A stretch of DNA of 64,000 nt, taken from contig NZ_CP196351.1 in assembly GCF_051668705.1 (NCBI RefSeq), forward strand, positions 2,728,001 through 2,792,000, written 5' to 3'. This document shows, one piece after another, positions 32,701-42,087 of the stretch. Numbering within the stretch: the first letter of the stretch is position 1; every line of letters begins with the position of its first letter. The DNA is from Alterisphingorhabdus sp051668705. GTDB lineage: Bacteria > Pseudomonadota > Alphaproteobacteria > Sphingomonadales > Sphingomonadaceae. Both the position numbers and the translations under genes were made by a program. Under the pieces are notes generated by a model, which searched no databases, had not been told where the DNA came from, and saw only the letters and a list, made by a program, of their open reading frames with translations.

Positions 32701-33951
32701 TTATGGGATTGGCTCTGCCGGATCAACAATCAGATTCATTTGTTCATCTTTGGCAATCTGCAATTGCGTGGGCGTCATGGGCTGCAAACCGGCGCGCAAT
32801 ATGCGCAACAAGTTGCCGCCCATCACTGCGCGAATCTCCTCTTTGCTAAACCCTTCATTCAGCAGTGCCTGCGTTACTTGCAGCAATTGCGACGTGTCAA
32901 AGCGCGTGGTGACATAACCATCAAAATCACTGCCCAGACCGACATGGTCTATGCCCACCAGATCGCGCACATGCTTCATGGCTCTGGCGGCATCAACCGG
33001 GTCCGTACTGCAAATCGCGCCTTCCCAATAGCCGATGCCGATCAGGCCGCCCGTAAAGGCAACGCCGCGAATCTCCTCATCGCTTAAATTGCGGTTTACG
33101 TCGCATGTTGCCTGAACCCCGCCATGGCTGGACACAATGGGCCGCCGCGCGCGGCTGATAATCTCTGCAACGGCCGGATGGCTGGCATGAGCGATATCAA
33201 TGATGATGCCCATTTCTTCCATACGGTCCATCACTTGCCGCCCAAAATCAGTAAGCGCTCCCTTTTCCTCCCCATGCATGGAGCCGGCCAGCTTATTATC
33301 AAAAAAATGGGTGAAGCCGGACATGCGCAGACCCTTGGCATAGAGTCTGTCCAGATTGGCAATATCCCCTTCTAGACTGTGCAGCCCTTCGCCGGAAAAT
33401 AACGCGCCCATTATGCGCCCGTCTTTCGCGCGAGCGGCCAGCAGAGCATCAATATCTTGCGGGCTACGGATCAGTCGCAATTGGCCGTCAGAGCGCTTCG
33501 CCACTGCCTCCAACCGCGCACCATGCCAAGCCATACGCTCAAATCGTGAAAACCATGTGCGCATTGGCTGTAGTTGCGCAATGGCGAGCAGGGTAATATT
33601 GTCGCTATCAGCTGAATTGCTGTCATAATTCTGGCCCTTGGGCGTTTTGGTGACGGAGGAGAAAATCTGCAAGCCCACATTGCCTTGCTGCAAGCGGGGC
33701 AGGTCCATCTGGCCATAATCAACCGCGTCATCCAGTTCGCGTTTCCACAATAATGTGTCTGAATGCATGTCACCAATGAACAGCTCTTGGTGCAGCGCTT
33801 TGGCTTCGGCGCTAATTTCCAGCAATGTTTCATCAGTGACCAGATTGGCCTCTGCCTCAAATTTTGGCGGCAATATCACAAAGACGTAAAGCGCCGCCAC
33901 CAACAGCGCCAATATGACGCTGATGCCTGTCCATTTCAGAAATTTGCGCAT
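32701..33951 (-). CDS. Membrane dipeptidase, M19 family
   Basis: 416 residues. One N-terminal hydrophobic segment (ISVILALLVAALYVFVI) anchors or exports it. Zinc ligands of the renal-dipeptidase family are visible: FIGDMHSDTLL (HxD), LFSGEGLHSLEG (bridging Glu), IIIDIAHAS and PIVSSHGGVQA (His pair), and GLGSDFDGYV (Asp). It would cleave dipeptides, including D-amino-acid ones, in the periplasm. It lies 60 bases after folA and ten before ribF. Confidence 0.93.
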   Translation of the reverse strand: MRKFLKWTGISVILALLVAALYVFVILPPKFEAEANLVTDETLLEISAEAKALHQELFIGDMHSDTLLWKRELDDAVDYGQMDLPRLQQGNVGLQIFSSVTKTPKGQNYDSNSADSDNITLLAIAQLQPMRTWFSRFERMAWHGARLEAVAKRSDGQLRLIRSPQDIDALLAARAKDGRIMGALFSGEGLHSLEGDIANLDRLYAKGLRMSGFTHFFDNKLAGSMHGEEKGALTDFGRQVMDRMEEMGIIIDIAHASHPAVAEIISRARRPIVSSHGGVQATCDVNRNLSDEEIRGVAFTGGLIGIGYWEGAICSTDPVDAARAMKHVRDLVGIDHVGLGSDFDGYVTTRFDTSQLLQVTQALLNEGFSKEEIRAVMGGNLLRILRAGLQPMTPTQLQIAKDEQMNLIVDPAEPIP

Positions 33952-34011
33952 AGCCCGCCCCTCATCATCCTGTCCTGCTTTGCATATCCATCCGGCCTTT
34001 TGCCAAGCCGG

Positions 34012-34533
34012 TTATTGCATGGGCAGGTTACGCACCAAAGTTGCAAAGGTGAAGGAAGGAATAGGTCCGATTGTCGGATGATCCTGCGCCGCATGATGTT
34101 CACTGGCCGATTCGCGCCAAAGCACCTGGTCAAAATCGTCCATCACAGTGTCGCCAATCGCGTCCATATGCACCCGCGACACCTCTATCCGGTCAGCCAT
34201 AGGTAAAAACAGATGATAGATTTCCGCCCCGCCAATAATGCAGATTTCGGCTTCGCCAGCCAGATGGTCAAGCGCATGCTGAACCGATGATACGCGCTCC
34301 GCGCCATCGGCTTGCCAATCATCATTGCGGGTCAGAACAATATGCCGCCGCCCCGGCAGCAGGCCAGGCAGACTGTCAAACGTCTTGCGGCCCATGACCA
34401 TAGGCTTGCCCATAGTCTCTTGCTTAAACCGCTTTAGATCAGCCGGAATGCGCCATGGCAAAGCGCCATCATGGCCGATAACGCCATTATCCGCGCGCGC
34501 AAGCCAGAGCGATATGATCGGTTTTGCCGCCAT
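34012..34533 (-). CDS. folA: Dihydrofolate reductase
   Basis: 173 residues, type I. ISLWLARADNGVIGHDGALPWRIPADLKRFKQETMGKPMVMGRKTF covers the substrate site with the conserved acidic Asp in PADLKRF. GRRHIVLTRN and EICIIGGAEIYHLFLPMADRIEVSRV form the NADPH site. It reduces dihydrofolate to tetrahydrofolate, needed for purine and thymidylate synthesis. Its start codon overlaps the purK stop by one base, which links one-carbon supply with purine synthesis. No thyA is next to it in this window. Confidence 0.95.
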   Translation of the reverse strand: MAAKPIISLWLARADNGVIGHDGALPWRIPADLKRFKQETMGKPMVMGRKTFDSLPGLLPGRRHIVLTRNDDWQADGAERVSSVQHALDHLAGEAEICIIGGAEIYHLFLPMADRIEVSRVHMDAIGDTVMDDFDQVLWRESASEHHAAQDHPTIGPIPSFTFATLVRNLPMQ

Positions 34534-35630
34534 TAGAGCAGCCGCGTGACATGGCCCATTTTGCGGCCCTCACGCGCTTCACGCTTGCCATAAAGATGCA
34601 GATGCGCGCCCTGATCGCCCATAAGATCAGGCCATTTATCAATATCATGGCCGATCAGATTTTGCATCTCTGCGCCGCCTTCGATCAAACGGGTATCGCC
34701 AAGCGGTAGACCGCAAATCGCGCGGATATGGTTTTCAAATTGGCTGGTCAGCGCGCCCTCAATCGTCCAATGGCCGCTATTATGCACGCGCGGTGCCATT
34801 TCATTGAACAATGGCCCGTCTTTGCATGCAAAAAATTCAATCGCCAAAACGCCTATATAATCCAATCGTTCAGCGATTTTGCGCGCCAATGCGCGGGCCG
34901 CAGGAATATGCACCGCTACATCTTCGCCGCCCGGCACAATAGAATGGCGCAAAATACCGCCTTCATGGGTATTTTGGGGCGCATCCCAAAAACGCATGCC
35001 GCCATCAGCGCTACGCGCAATTAACAGCGAAAATTCCGCATCAAAATTGACAAAGCCTTCGACCAGAACATCATTGCCGCCCAGATCTTCCCATTTTTGC
35101 TGAATGGCCGCTGCGTCAAGTATCTCCCCTGCTTGCAGCCGGATTTGGCCCTTGCCATCATAGCCCATACGGTCGCTTTTGATGATTGCTGGCGTGCCGA
35201 TTGTCTCTATGGCGGCGGCCAGTTCCTGCGCATTGGTGGCGCGAGCATAGGGCGCGCAGCCTCCCCCCAAATCGCTGACAAAGCTCTTTTCATTCCACCG
35301 GCTTTGGCCAATTTCCAATGCGCGGGCATTGGGGTGTAGGGGCACTTCGCGGCCAATCACTTCCAGCGCCGAGCCAGGCAGATTTTCCCATTCATAAGTG
35401 ACGACATCGCATTCCTTGGCAAAAGCGGATAATGCCGCCATGTCATCAAACGCGCCGGCCACAAATTTGGTCGCCACTTGCGCGGCAGGGCCAGTTTCCT
35501 CTTGCCCAAAAACATGACAGCGATAGCCAAGTTGCGATGCCGCCTGAATCAGCATTCGCCCCAATTGGCCGCAGCCAACTATGCCAATGGTGCTGCCCGG
35601 CGGTAATGTTGATATTGCCCTGTCGCTCAT
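34533..35630 (-). CDS. purK: 5-(carboxyamino)imidazole ribonucleotide synthase
   Basis: 365 residues, ATP-grasp enzyme that makes N5-CAIR from AIR, bicarbonate and ATP. The N-terminal GIVGCGQLGRMLIQAASQLGYRCHVFG is the typical opening. PAIIKSDRMGYDGKGQ is the ATP-grasp Lys/Gly loop, followed by VLVEGFVNFDAEFSLL and EMAPRVHNSGHWTIEGALTSQFENHIRAICGLPLG. It shares four bases with purE upstream and one with folA downstream: tight translational coupling. Confidence 0.97.
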   Translation of the reverse strand: MSDRAISTLPPGSTIGIVGCGQLGRMLIQAASQLGYRCHVFGQEETGPAAQVATKFVAGAFDDMAALSAFAKECDVVTYEWENLPGSALEVIGREVPLHPNARALEIGQSRWNEKSFVSDLGGGCAPYARATNAQELAAAIETIGTPAIIKSDRMGYDGKGQIRLQAGEILDAAAIQQKWEDLGGNDVLVEGFVNFDAEFSLLIARSADGGMRFWDAPQNTHEGGILRHSIVPGGEDVAVHIPAARALARKIAERLDYIGVLAIEFFACKDGPLFNEMAPRVHNSGHWTIEGALTSQFENHIRAICGLPLGDTRLIEGGAEMQNLIGHDIDKWPDLMGDQGAHLHLYGKREAREGRKMGHVTRLL

Positions 35631-36118
35631 CGCGGATCATTCCCGACATTTGCGGTCTGCGCCGCACGAAAATCGTCTAAGCGCTGCGCCAGCTGTGGAT
35701 CATTAATAGCCAAAATTGCCGCTGCCAACAGCGCCGCATTTTTGGCCCCCGCATCACCAATCGCCAAGGTGCCGACAGGAATGCCGCCCGGCATTTGCGC
35801 GATGGATAACAGACTGTCCATGCCGTCCAATGCTCTGGATTGTACGGGCACGCCCAGCACGGGCAAACGTGTCATGCTGGCCACCATGCCCGGCAAATGC
35901 GCCGCGCCGCCTGCCCCGGCAATAATCACCTTATACCCTGCATCGACCGCGCCCTCGGCAAATGCCACCATACGCTGAGGCGTGCGGTGTGCCGATACGA
36001 TGCGCGGCATATGGCTGATGCCAAGCTGTTCAAGGATTTTGGCGGCATGTTCCATGGTCGGCCAGTCGGACTGGCTGCCCATGATGATTGCCACATCTAT
36101 ATTGCCATTATCGGGCAT
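35627..36118 (-). CDS. purE: N5-CAIR mutase, PurE class I
   Basis: 163 residues. IIMGSQSDWPTMEHAAKIL, RIVSAHRTPQRMVAFA and IIAGAGGAAHLPGMVASMTRLPVLGVPVQS are the family blocks; the SAHRTP histidine is the catalytic acid/base. It moves the carboxylate of N5-CAIR to carbon 4, the step after PurK. First gene of the purE-purK-folA unit, 97 bases after the end of gpmA. Confidence 0.97.
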   Translation of the reverse strand: MPDNGNIDVAIIMGSQSDWPTMEHAAKILEQLGISHMPRIVSAHRTPQRMVAFAEGAVDAGYKVIIAGAGGAAHLPGMVASMTRLPVLGVPVQSRALDGMDSLLSIAQMPGGIPVGTLAIGDAGAKNAALLAAAILAINDPQLAQRLDDFRAAQTANVGNDPR

Positions 36119-36215
36119 ATTGCCTCCTAAAGGGAGCGGCCAAAGGTCCGCTTGAGAAGCGCTTTTCCTTACGGCTTAATCCTTGCTCTGGCAATGGCGA
36201 TGCGATGCAAATTGT

Positions 36216-36902
36216 CTAACGCTCTGATAGATAATAACGTTCGCGTGCATTCAGCGCATCATCCAGATCATAAACAATCGGCTGTCCGGTCGGGATTTCC
36301 AGCCCGGTTATATCGTCATCAGATATGCCGGACAAATGTTTGACCAATGCCCGCAAGCTGTTGCCATGCGCAGAGATCAGCACCCGCTTGCCCGCTTTCA
36401 GGTCCGGCGCAATCCGCTCCTCCCAATAAGGCAGCACGCGCTCTATTGTGTTTTTCAAGCTTTCAGCCAGCGGCACATCTATGCCCGCATAACGCGGATC
36501 GTCTGACATCTGAAACGGCGAATCAGCATCCATGGGCGGCGGCGGTGTGTCAAAGCTGCGCCGCCAGATATGCACTTGCTCATCGCCATGCTTATCCCGG
36601 GTTTCCTGCTTGTTCAGGCCGGTCAGGCCGCCATAATGCCGCTCGTTCAGTCGATAATCCTTTTCCACCGGCAGCCATAAGCGGTCCATCTCCTCCAACG
36701 CCATATTCAGTGTTTTCACTGCGCGGGTTTGCAAGGAGGTAAAGCATTGATCAAATTCCAACCCCTTTTCGCGCATCAAAACACCCGCTGCGCGCGCCTC
36801 TGCTGCGCCTTTTTCAGTAACATCAACATCCCACCAGCCGGTGAAGCGGTTTTCCAGATTCCATTGTGATTGGCCGTGGCGGATAAGAACGAGCTGGGGC
36901 AT
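36216..36902 (-). CDS. gpmA: 2,3-bisphosphoglycerate-dependent phosphoglycerate mutase
   Basis: 228 residues, the normal length. LVLIRHGQSQWNLENRFTGWWDVDVTEKG has the phosphorylated His in RHG; LNERHYGGLTGLNK, then RRSFDTPPPPMD, and LISAHGNSLRALVKHLSGISDDDI with the second catalytic His. It interconverts 3- and 2-phosphoglycerate in glycolysis. Single gene upstream of the purE unit. Confidence 0.97.
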   Translation of the reverse strand: MPQLVLIRHGQSQWNLENRFTGWWDVDVTEKGAAEARAAGVLMREKGLEFDQCFTSLQTRAVKTLNMALEEMDRLWLPVEKDYRLNERHYGGLTGLNKQETRDKHGDEQVHIWRRSFDTPPPPMDADSPFQMSDDPRYAGIDVPLAESLKNTIERVLPYWEERIAPDLKAGKRVLISAHGNSLRALVKHLSGISDDDITGLEIPTGQPIVYDLDDALNARERYYLSER

Positions 36903-36976
36903 ATCAATTTCCTGTTACTATAAAATTCATGGCTATGGCTGTGTAATTGCTTGGCGGGTAAAGACCAGCGGGAAAA

Positions 36977-37777
36977 TCAGATTACGGCGATTTTGCGCGT
37001 GCCGGGCGGCGGCGGGTCATGCGGCGGGCCAGCAAAGCATTGCGCCATGCCCATCCATTGATGCGCAATCGCGCCGGTCACAGCTAGATCCGTATCGGCA
37101 ATATTGCGCGTCTGGGTCACCACCTGACAAAATTCCTCTGCTTTGCCGCTAATATGCTCCTCAGCAACATCCTCACCATATGTCCATAATGCACCCGATG
37201 GCGCGGTCAGTTCAAGATAGGGCATTGCGGAGGGAACATCCATTTTGCGGTTTTTATATGTCCAGCCAAATGTATTGACGCCCAGCACCACAATATTGCG
37301 AATATGGTCGCCATTTTGCCGTTTCTGACCAAGCGCATCATAAAGCGCCTGCGCATGCGCCCAGCTTTCCATCAAACGCGCGGTGATGGATGAGCGCGCG
37401 CTCATGCTAGGCCCTGCCCATGCGACGCGCTGTTTGGGGTCTGCTGCTGCAAAATGGTCGGCCAAAATGGGGTAAAAAGCGGCCCACTCAGCCACCAAAG
37501 CCGGGCCGGACAGGCCGCTGAGATAATCCGCTTCAAAAGCGCTCATTCCGCCCTTGGCAACCGCAGAACCCGCTTGTGCAAAGAAATCACGAAAGCCCGC
37601 TTCATCGGTTAGCGAAAGATCAGCCGCGATATTCCAGACATGCAAATGTCGCAATATGGCATCTCCGCTCCAGCCCTTAAACGCTGTCGGCTTGGCCAGC
37701 GCATCGCCATCCAGCGCAGATACCAGCCTATGAATGGCATCGCATTCGCTGCGGAAATCTTGGGCTTGCTGCATCAT
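36977..37777 (-). CDS. TIGR03084-type metal-binding protein (DinB/mycothiol-like fold)
   Basis: 266 residues. MQQAQDFRSECDAIHRLVSAL, then FKGWSGDAILRHLHVWNIAADLSL with the conserved WS...HLHVWN metal-ligand region. GPSMSARSSITARLMESWAHAQALYDALG holds the second His, and NTFGWTYKNRKMDVP is also diagnostic. The fold is that of maleylpyruvate isomerase/DinB proteins, which usually hold a divalent metal by three His. The reaction of this subgroup is unknown to me. Confidence 0.8.
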   Translation of the reverse strand: MMQQAQDFRSECDAIHRLVSALDGDALAKPTAFKGWSGDAILRHLHVWNIAADLSLTDEAGFRDFFAQAGSAVAKGGMSAFEADYLSGLSGPALVAEWAAFYPILADHFAAADPKQRVAWAGPSMSARSSITARLMESWAHAQALYDALGQKRQNGDHIRNIVVLGVNTFGWTYKNRKMDVPSAMPYLELTAPSGALWTYGEDVAEEHISGKAEEFCQVVTQTRNIADTDLAVTGAIAHQWMGMAQCFAGPPHDPPPPGTRKIAVI

Positions 37778-37814
37778 CTCTATCCTGTTTCGCTCTCTTT
37801 ACTGTGCGCTATCT

Positions 37815-38429
37815 TCATTGGGCCGTTTTCTTCAAAAACATCAGCATCACCAGCCGCGCATCTTTATCGCTCTTGCCAAAGCCCGGTCCGGCATCATGAA
37901 ACAGCCATGGGCTGAACAGGATAAGTCGGTTAAAACGCATTGGGGCGGTCATCACCTTTTCCCAGCGTGCAGGCTTATTTGTGTCGGCATTGACCGTTTG
38001 CTCGACCGCAGCATTGACATCATCAAAGCCGGATTTGGCCAGCGCCTCCGGCATTGTCGGGATACGCTCCAATCCACTCGGTTTATGGCGGAAAAAGCTG
38101 GTGCCGCCTTTGCAATGTTCTGGTTCGCTCAAATACAAGATGCCCGAATAGTCGCACGGGTCAATATGCACACCGGTTACGCCCTTGTCCGCCTTTTTGG
38201 TGATGCGGCAATGGCCGTGCAGCGTGCTGCTGTCCCCGGTAACGGAGACGCCGATAGTGTGCGATAATTTGTCGTTCAGCCCCGTAATATCCAGCGCATT
38301 ATCAGATGTAATGCCAGGATAATTGCCGCGTTTATTTGCCGGATTATAATCCAGCGCCAGCGCCGCCCTGCGCACAGCATAAGGGTCGGCCAGAAAATCG
38401 TCCAAAATGATGATGGAAGGTAGCGCCAT
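37815..38429 (-). CDS. DUF6445-like protein, probable 2-oxoglutarate/Fe(II) oxygenase fold
   Basis: 204 residues. SIIILDDFLADPYAVRRAALALDY and NKRGNYPGITSD match the N-terminal pattern of DUF6445 proteins. GVHIDPCDYSGILYLSEP gives an HxD iron pair, WLFHDAGPGFG the distal His and DARLVMLMF the Arg that would bind 2-oxoglutarate, so the facial triad looks complete. Substrate unknown; relatives are often linked to tryptophan- or natural-product-related oxidation, but nothing nearby supports a choice. Confidence 0.7.
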   Translation of the reverse strand: MALPSIIILDDFLADPYAVRRAALALDYNPANKRGNYPGITSDNALDITGLNDKLSHTIGVSVTGDSSTLHGHCRITKKADKGVTGVHIDPCDYSGILYLSEPEHCKGGTSFFRHKPSGLERIPTMPEALAKSGFDDVNAAVEQTVNADTNKPARWEKVMTAPMRFNRLILFSPWLFHDAGPGFGKSDKDARLVMLMFLKKTAQ

Positions 38430-38494
38430 ATCTCTGGTCTATCGGGCCGCTCGATAAATGAAAAGGGGCAGCAAAAGAAAAGAGCGCACAACAT

Positions 38495-38529
38495 AAAAGG
38501 CCGCGCCAGCGATTTGGCGCGACCTTTTT
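38495..38529. terminator. Terminator between fadJ and the DUF6445-like gene
   Basis: A nine-pair stem with one mismatch (GGCCGCGCC at 38499-38507 and GGCGCGACC at 38516-38524) flanked by AAAA and TTTTT, working in both directions. It ends the minus-strand fad transcript about 35 bases after the fadJ stop. Confidence 0.75.
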
Positions 38530-38562
38530 CTGCGTCACATTCGGTAATGGAAAGCGTCTTTA

Positions 38563-40755
38563 TCAGGCCGCTTTATAAAAAGTCTCGCCCTTATCGGCCT
38601 TCTCACGGAAAGACATTGGCGGGTTGAAACGCTCACCATGTTTCTGTGCCAGACTGTCAGCGATACGGACAAAATTATCAACGCCCATAGTGTCGATATG
38701 GCTCATCGGCCCGCCAGTCCATGGCGCAAAGCCCCAGCCGAAGATCGCTCCCAGATCAGCAGATTGCGGGTCGCTCACCACCTCTTCATGATAGCATTGC
38801 GCTGTGGCGATCAACTGAATGAACATAAGGCGCTGCTGCACTTCCTCAACACTGGGCTGCACCTCGGCGGGCGGGAAGTGATCGGTAATACCCTTCCACA
38901 GGCCCTTTTTATTGCCCTTATCATCATAGTCATAAAAGCCCGCGCCAAAGCGTCGGCCAGAGCGGCCCAGCTTATTGACCATCAGCTCAAACAAATCCTC
39001 ATTGCCCGATGGCTTATACTCGTCGCCCAATTCTTCCTTGGTTGATTGCATCACGTCATAGCCCAGCTTCAAAGTGGTCTCATCCACCACAGCGAGCGGA
39101 CCGATCGGCATGCCCATATGCACGGCGGCATTTTCGATCAACGTCATGGAAACGCCTTCGGAAATCATCAGCATCGCTTCACCGGCATAAGGCGGGAAAA
39201 CGCGGTTGGTGTAAAACCCGCGCACATCTTTCACCACGATAGGCGTTTTGCGGATTTTTGCGTTATAATCCAGCGCAACGGCCAGCGCTTTGTCGCCAGT
39301 CTTTTCGCCCGGGATAATTTCCAGCAACGGCATTTTCTCAACCGGTGAGAAAAAGTGCATGCCAATAAACTGGTCAGGGCGTTCGGAATGTTTCGCCAGA
39401 CCTGTGATTGGCAAGGTTGAGGTGTTGGACGCGAAAATGACGTCCTTGCCGATAACCGCTTCTGTTTTCTTAATCACATCGGCTTTGACATCTGGACGTT
39501 CAAACACCGCTTCGATAATCAAATCAACATCTTTCAGATCATCATAATTATCAGTCGGCGTGATGCGCGCCATAAAGGCATCGGCCTTTTCCTGCGTCAT
39601 CTTGCCGCGCTTCACCGCTTTGTCGACAATCTTCTGACTATAGGCCACGGCTTTTTGCGCATCCTCAACACTGCGGTCGAGCACGATCACATCCATGCCG
39701 CCCTTGGCTGTAACATGGGTGATGCCCGATCCCATCAGGCCGCCGCCCAATACGCCGACCTTTTTCAAATCAGATGCTGGTACATCTTGCGGACGAGCGG
39801 CACCTTTTTCGGCAGCCTGTTTATTGATGAACAATGTGCGGATCATGTTCTTGGCATTGGGGCCAGACAGCAATTTGGTGAAATATTTTGATTCCACGCG
39901 CAGTGCTGTATCAATCGGCAACATAGAACCTTCATACAGACAGGATAATATTGCCTGAATTGCCGGATAATTGCCCTTTGACTGTTTGAGAGCCATGGTT
40001 GATGCGCCCATATAGAGCGGTACAGAACGCGGATCCATCGAGCCGGCTCCGCCGGGGAATTTAAAGCCTTTTTTGTCCCATGGCGCACTGGCCTTAGGAT
40101 TGTCTTTGACCCATTGTTTGGCCTTTGCCACCACTTGATCAGCGGGCGCAACTTCATTGACAACGCCTTGCGCCAAGGCTGCTTGCGGATTGGCTGGTTT
40201 GCCGGACATGATCATCATGCCAGCACCTTGCAGACCGATGAGACGTGGCAAACGCTGTGTGCCGCCACCGCCGGGCAGAAGGCCGACCTGGCTTTCAGGC
40301 AGGCCAAGCTGGATTTTCGGATGATCGGCACATACACGGTAATGACACGCCAAAGCCAGTTCCAAACCGCCGCCCAGCGCCAAACCATTAAGAGCACAGG
40401 CAACCGGCTTTGCATGCGCTGCACCTTTGACCAGATCCTTATTGCTGTTGCCGCAAGTTTCCATCTTACGCAATGTTGCATTCAACGCCCAGGCACCTTC
40501 AAAGGCTTCGGCCATTGTGGTCGCCTTGGTGGCGCCCAGCATGTTGAGGTCAGCACCGGCCAGAAAGCCCGATGCCTTACCCGATGTAATCACCAGCCCC
40601 TTAATATCGTCATTGCCGATAAATTCGTCGATGAATTTCGGGAAATCCGCCATCAAATCGGCATTCCATACGTTCATGGACTGGCCCGGCAGATCAATGG
40701 TCATCAGCACAATGCCGTCATCATCAATATCAATGCTAAAACTTTTATAGGTCAT
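38563..40755 (-). CDS. fadJ: Multifunctional fatty-acid oxidation protein: enoyl-CoA hydratase / 3-hydroxyacyl-CoA dehydrogenase
   Basis: 730 residues, the size of FadJ/FadB alpha subunits. The N-terminal crotonase domain has ASGFLAGADLNMLG (oxyanion hole), GGGLELALACHYRVCAD and LGLPESQVGLLPGGGGTQRLPRLIG with its Glu. The dehydrogenase domain has VGVLGGGLMGSGITHVTAKGGMDVIVLDR (NAD site), FASNTSTLPITGLAKHSERPDQFIGMHFFSPVEKMPLLEII with catalytic His, and DVRGFYTNRVFPPY. It carries out two steps of beta-oxidation with the thiolase encoded upstream (120-base gap). Confidence 0.95.
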   Translation of the reverse strand: MTYKSFSIDIDDDGIVLMTIDLPGQSMNVWNADLMADFPKFIDEFIGNDDIKGLVITSGKASGFLAGADLNMLGATKATTMAEAFEGAWALNATLRKMETCGNSNKDLVKGAAHAKPVACALNGLALGGGLELALACHYRVCADHPKIQLGLPESQVGLLPGGGGTQRLPRLIGLQGAGMMIMSGKPANPQAALAQGVVNEVAPADQVVAKAKQWVKDNPKASAPWDKKGFKFPGGAGSMDPRSVPLYMGASTMALKQSKGNYPAIQAILSCLYEGSMLPIDTALRVESKYFTKLLSGPNAKNMIRTLFINKQAAEKGAARPQDVPASDLKKVGVLGGGLMGSGITHVTAKGGMDVIVLDRSVEDAQKAVAYSQKIVDKAVKRGKMTQEKADAFMARITPTDNYDDLKDVDLIIEAVFERPDVKADVIKKTEAVIGKDVIFASNTSTLPITGLAKHSERPDQFIGMHFFSPVEKMPLLEIIPGEKTGDKALAVALDYNAKIRKTPIVVKDVRGFYTNRVFPPYAGEAMLMISEGVSMTLIENAAVHMGMPIGPLAVVDETTLKLGYDVMQSTKEELGDEYKPSGNEDLFELMVNKLGRSGRRFGAGFYDYDDKGNKKGLWKGITDHFPPAEVQPSVEEVQQRLMFIQLIATAQCYHEEVVSDPQSADLGAIFGWGFAPWTGGPMSHIDTMGVDNFVRIADSLAQKHGERFNPPMSFREKADKGETFYKAA

Positions 40756-40875
40756 ATTCTTATTCCTGCATTCTCAAAACCCGTTCATGCTGCGCCTATT
40801 ACAAACGTTGCCCTTTTGGATATTAAAAAGGCGGCACTGTTACAGGCTGATAGCAAAGGGTATATTTTTAACGGT

Positions 40876-42087
40876 TCACACGCGCTCAATAATCGTGGCG
40901 ATGCCCATGCCGCCGCCAATGCACAATGTGGTCAGCGCGGTGGATTTGCCTGTACGCTCCAGCTCATCCAGCACCGTGCCCAGAACCATTGCGCCGGTCG
41001 CACCCAGCGGGTGGCCCATGGCAATCGCGCCGCCATTGACGTTGATCTCACTATGGTCAACGGACAAGGCATCCATGAAGCGCAATACCACGGCGGCAAA
41101 GGCTTCATTCAATTCCCAAAGATCAATGTCGCTCTTGCTCATGCCCGCACGGTCCAGTGCCTTTTGTGCGGCGAATTCAGGACCGGTCAACATGATGGTC
41201 GGTTCTGAGCCGATAGCAGCCATAGAGACGATGCGTGCTCGCGGCTTAATGTCGTATTTTGCTGCAGCGCCTTCATTACCGATCAATACGGCCGCAGAGC
41301 CATCAACAATACCGGAAGAATTGCCCGCATGGTGAACATGGTTGATTTTCTCAACATCAGGGTGCTTCAAAATCGCGACATCGTTAAAGCCGGGCATTTG
41401 CTCGCCCATCATTTGGAACGCTGGATTTAACGCGCCCAATGATTGCATATCGGTTTCTGGCCGCATCAGTTCGTCATGGTCGAGAATGACCTCACCAATA
41501 ACGTCGCGGATCGGCAAGATGGATTTTGCAAATCGACCTTCATCCCATGCCATTTTGGCGCGCTTCTGGCTCTCCACAGCATAGGCGTCAACATCATCAC
41601 GGCTATAGCCATATTTTGATGCAATCAAATCGGCAGAAATGCCTTGCGGCACCATATATTCTTTAAAGCCCAAAGCAGGGTCTGCCATGCCGCCCATGCC
41701 ATCTGAACCCATGGGAATGCGGCTCATAGCCTCAACACCGCCGCCAATGGCCAGATCAGCTTCGCCCGACGCAATTTTGCCTGCAGCAATATTAACGGCT
41801 TCTAATCCTGAACCACAAAAGCGGTTCACCTGAATAGCCGAAGTCGTCTGCGCATAGCCTGCATCCAATACGGCAGACCGAGAGATGACCGCGCCTTGCT
41901 CACCCACAGGTGAAACACAGCCAAATGCAACATCTTCTACAGCGTCAGCGGGCAGATCATTACGATCGCGCACAGAGCCTAATACCTGACTTGCCAGATT
42001 GAGCGCTGTAATTTCATGCAGTGACCCGTCTTTGCGGCCCTTGCCGCGCGGGGAACGGACCGCATCATAAATAAAGGCGTCGGTCAT
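40876..42087 (-). CDS. fadA: Acetyl-CoA C-acyltransferase (thiolase)
   Basis: 403 residues. VNRFCGSGLEAVNIAAGKI carries the acyl-accepting Cys, NVNGGAIAMGHPLGATGA the catalytic His, and TLCIGGGMGIATIIE the second Cys. IYDAVRSPRGKGRKDGSL opens the chain. It cleaves 3-ketoacyl-CoA with CoA in beta-oxidation, as partner of the fadJ product just downstream. AAGGAAAA precedes the ATG. A palindrome about 112 bases upstream may be the operator of the pair. Confidence 0.96.
   Translation of the reverse strand: MTDAFIYDAVRSPRGKGRKDGSLHEITALNLASQVLGSVRDRNDLPADAVEDVAFGCVSPVGEQGAVISRSAVLDAGYAQTTSAIQVNRFCGSGLEAVNIAAGKIASGEADLAIGGGVEAMSRIPMGSDGMGGMADPALGFKEYMVPQGISADLIASKYGYSRDDVDAYAVESQKRAKMAWDEGRFAKSILPIRDVIGEVILDHDELMRPETDMQSLGALNPAFQMMGEQMPGFNDVAILKHPDVEKINHVHHAGNSSGIVDGSAAVLIGNEGAAAKYDIKPRARIVSMAAIGSEPTIMLTGPEFAAQKALDRAGMSKSDIDLWELNEAFAAVVLRFMDALSVDHSEINVNGGAIAMGHPLGATGAMVLGTVLDELERTGKSTALTTLCIGGGMGIATIIERV

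Noticed and set aside
40756..40875. Hairpin between fadA and fadJ as a terminator
   Set aside because: A GCC-rich stem with A/T-rich loop can be drawn but lacks a U-run on the minus strand, and the two genes are expected to be cotranscribed.
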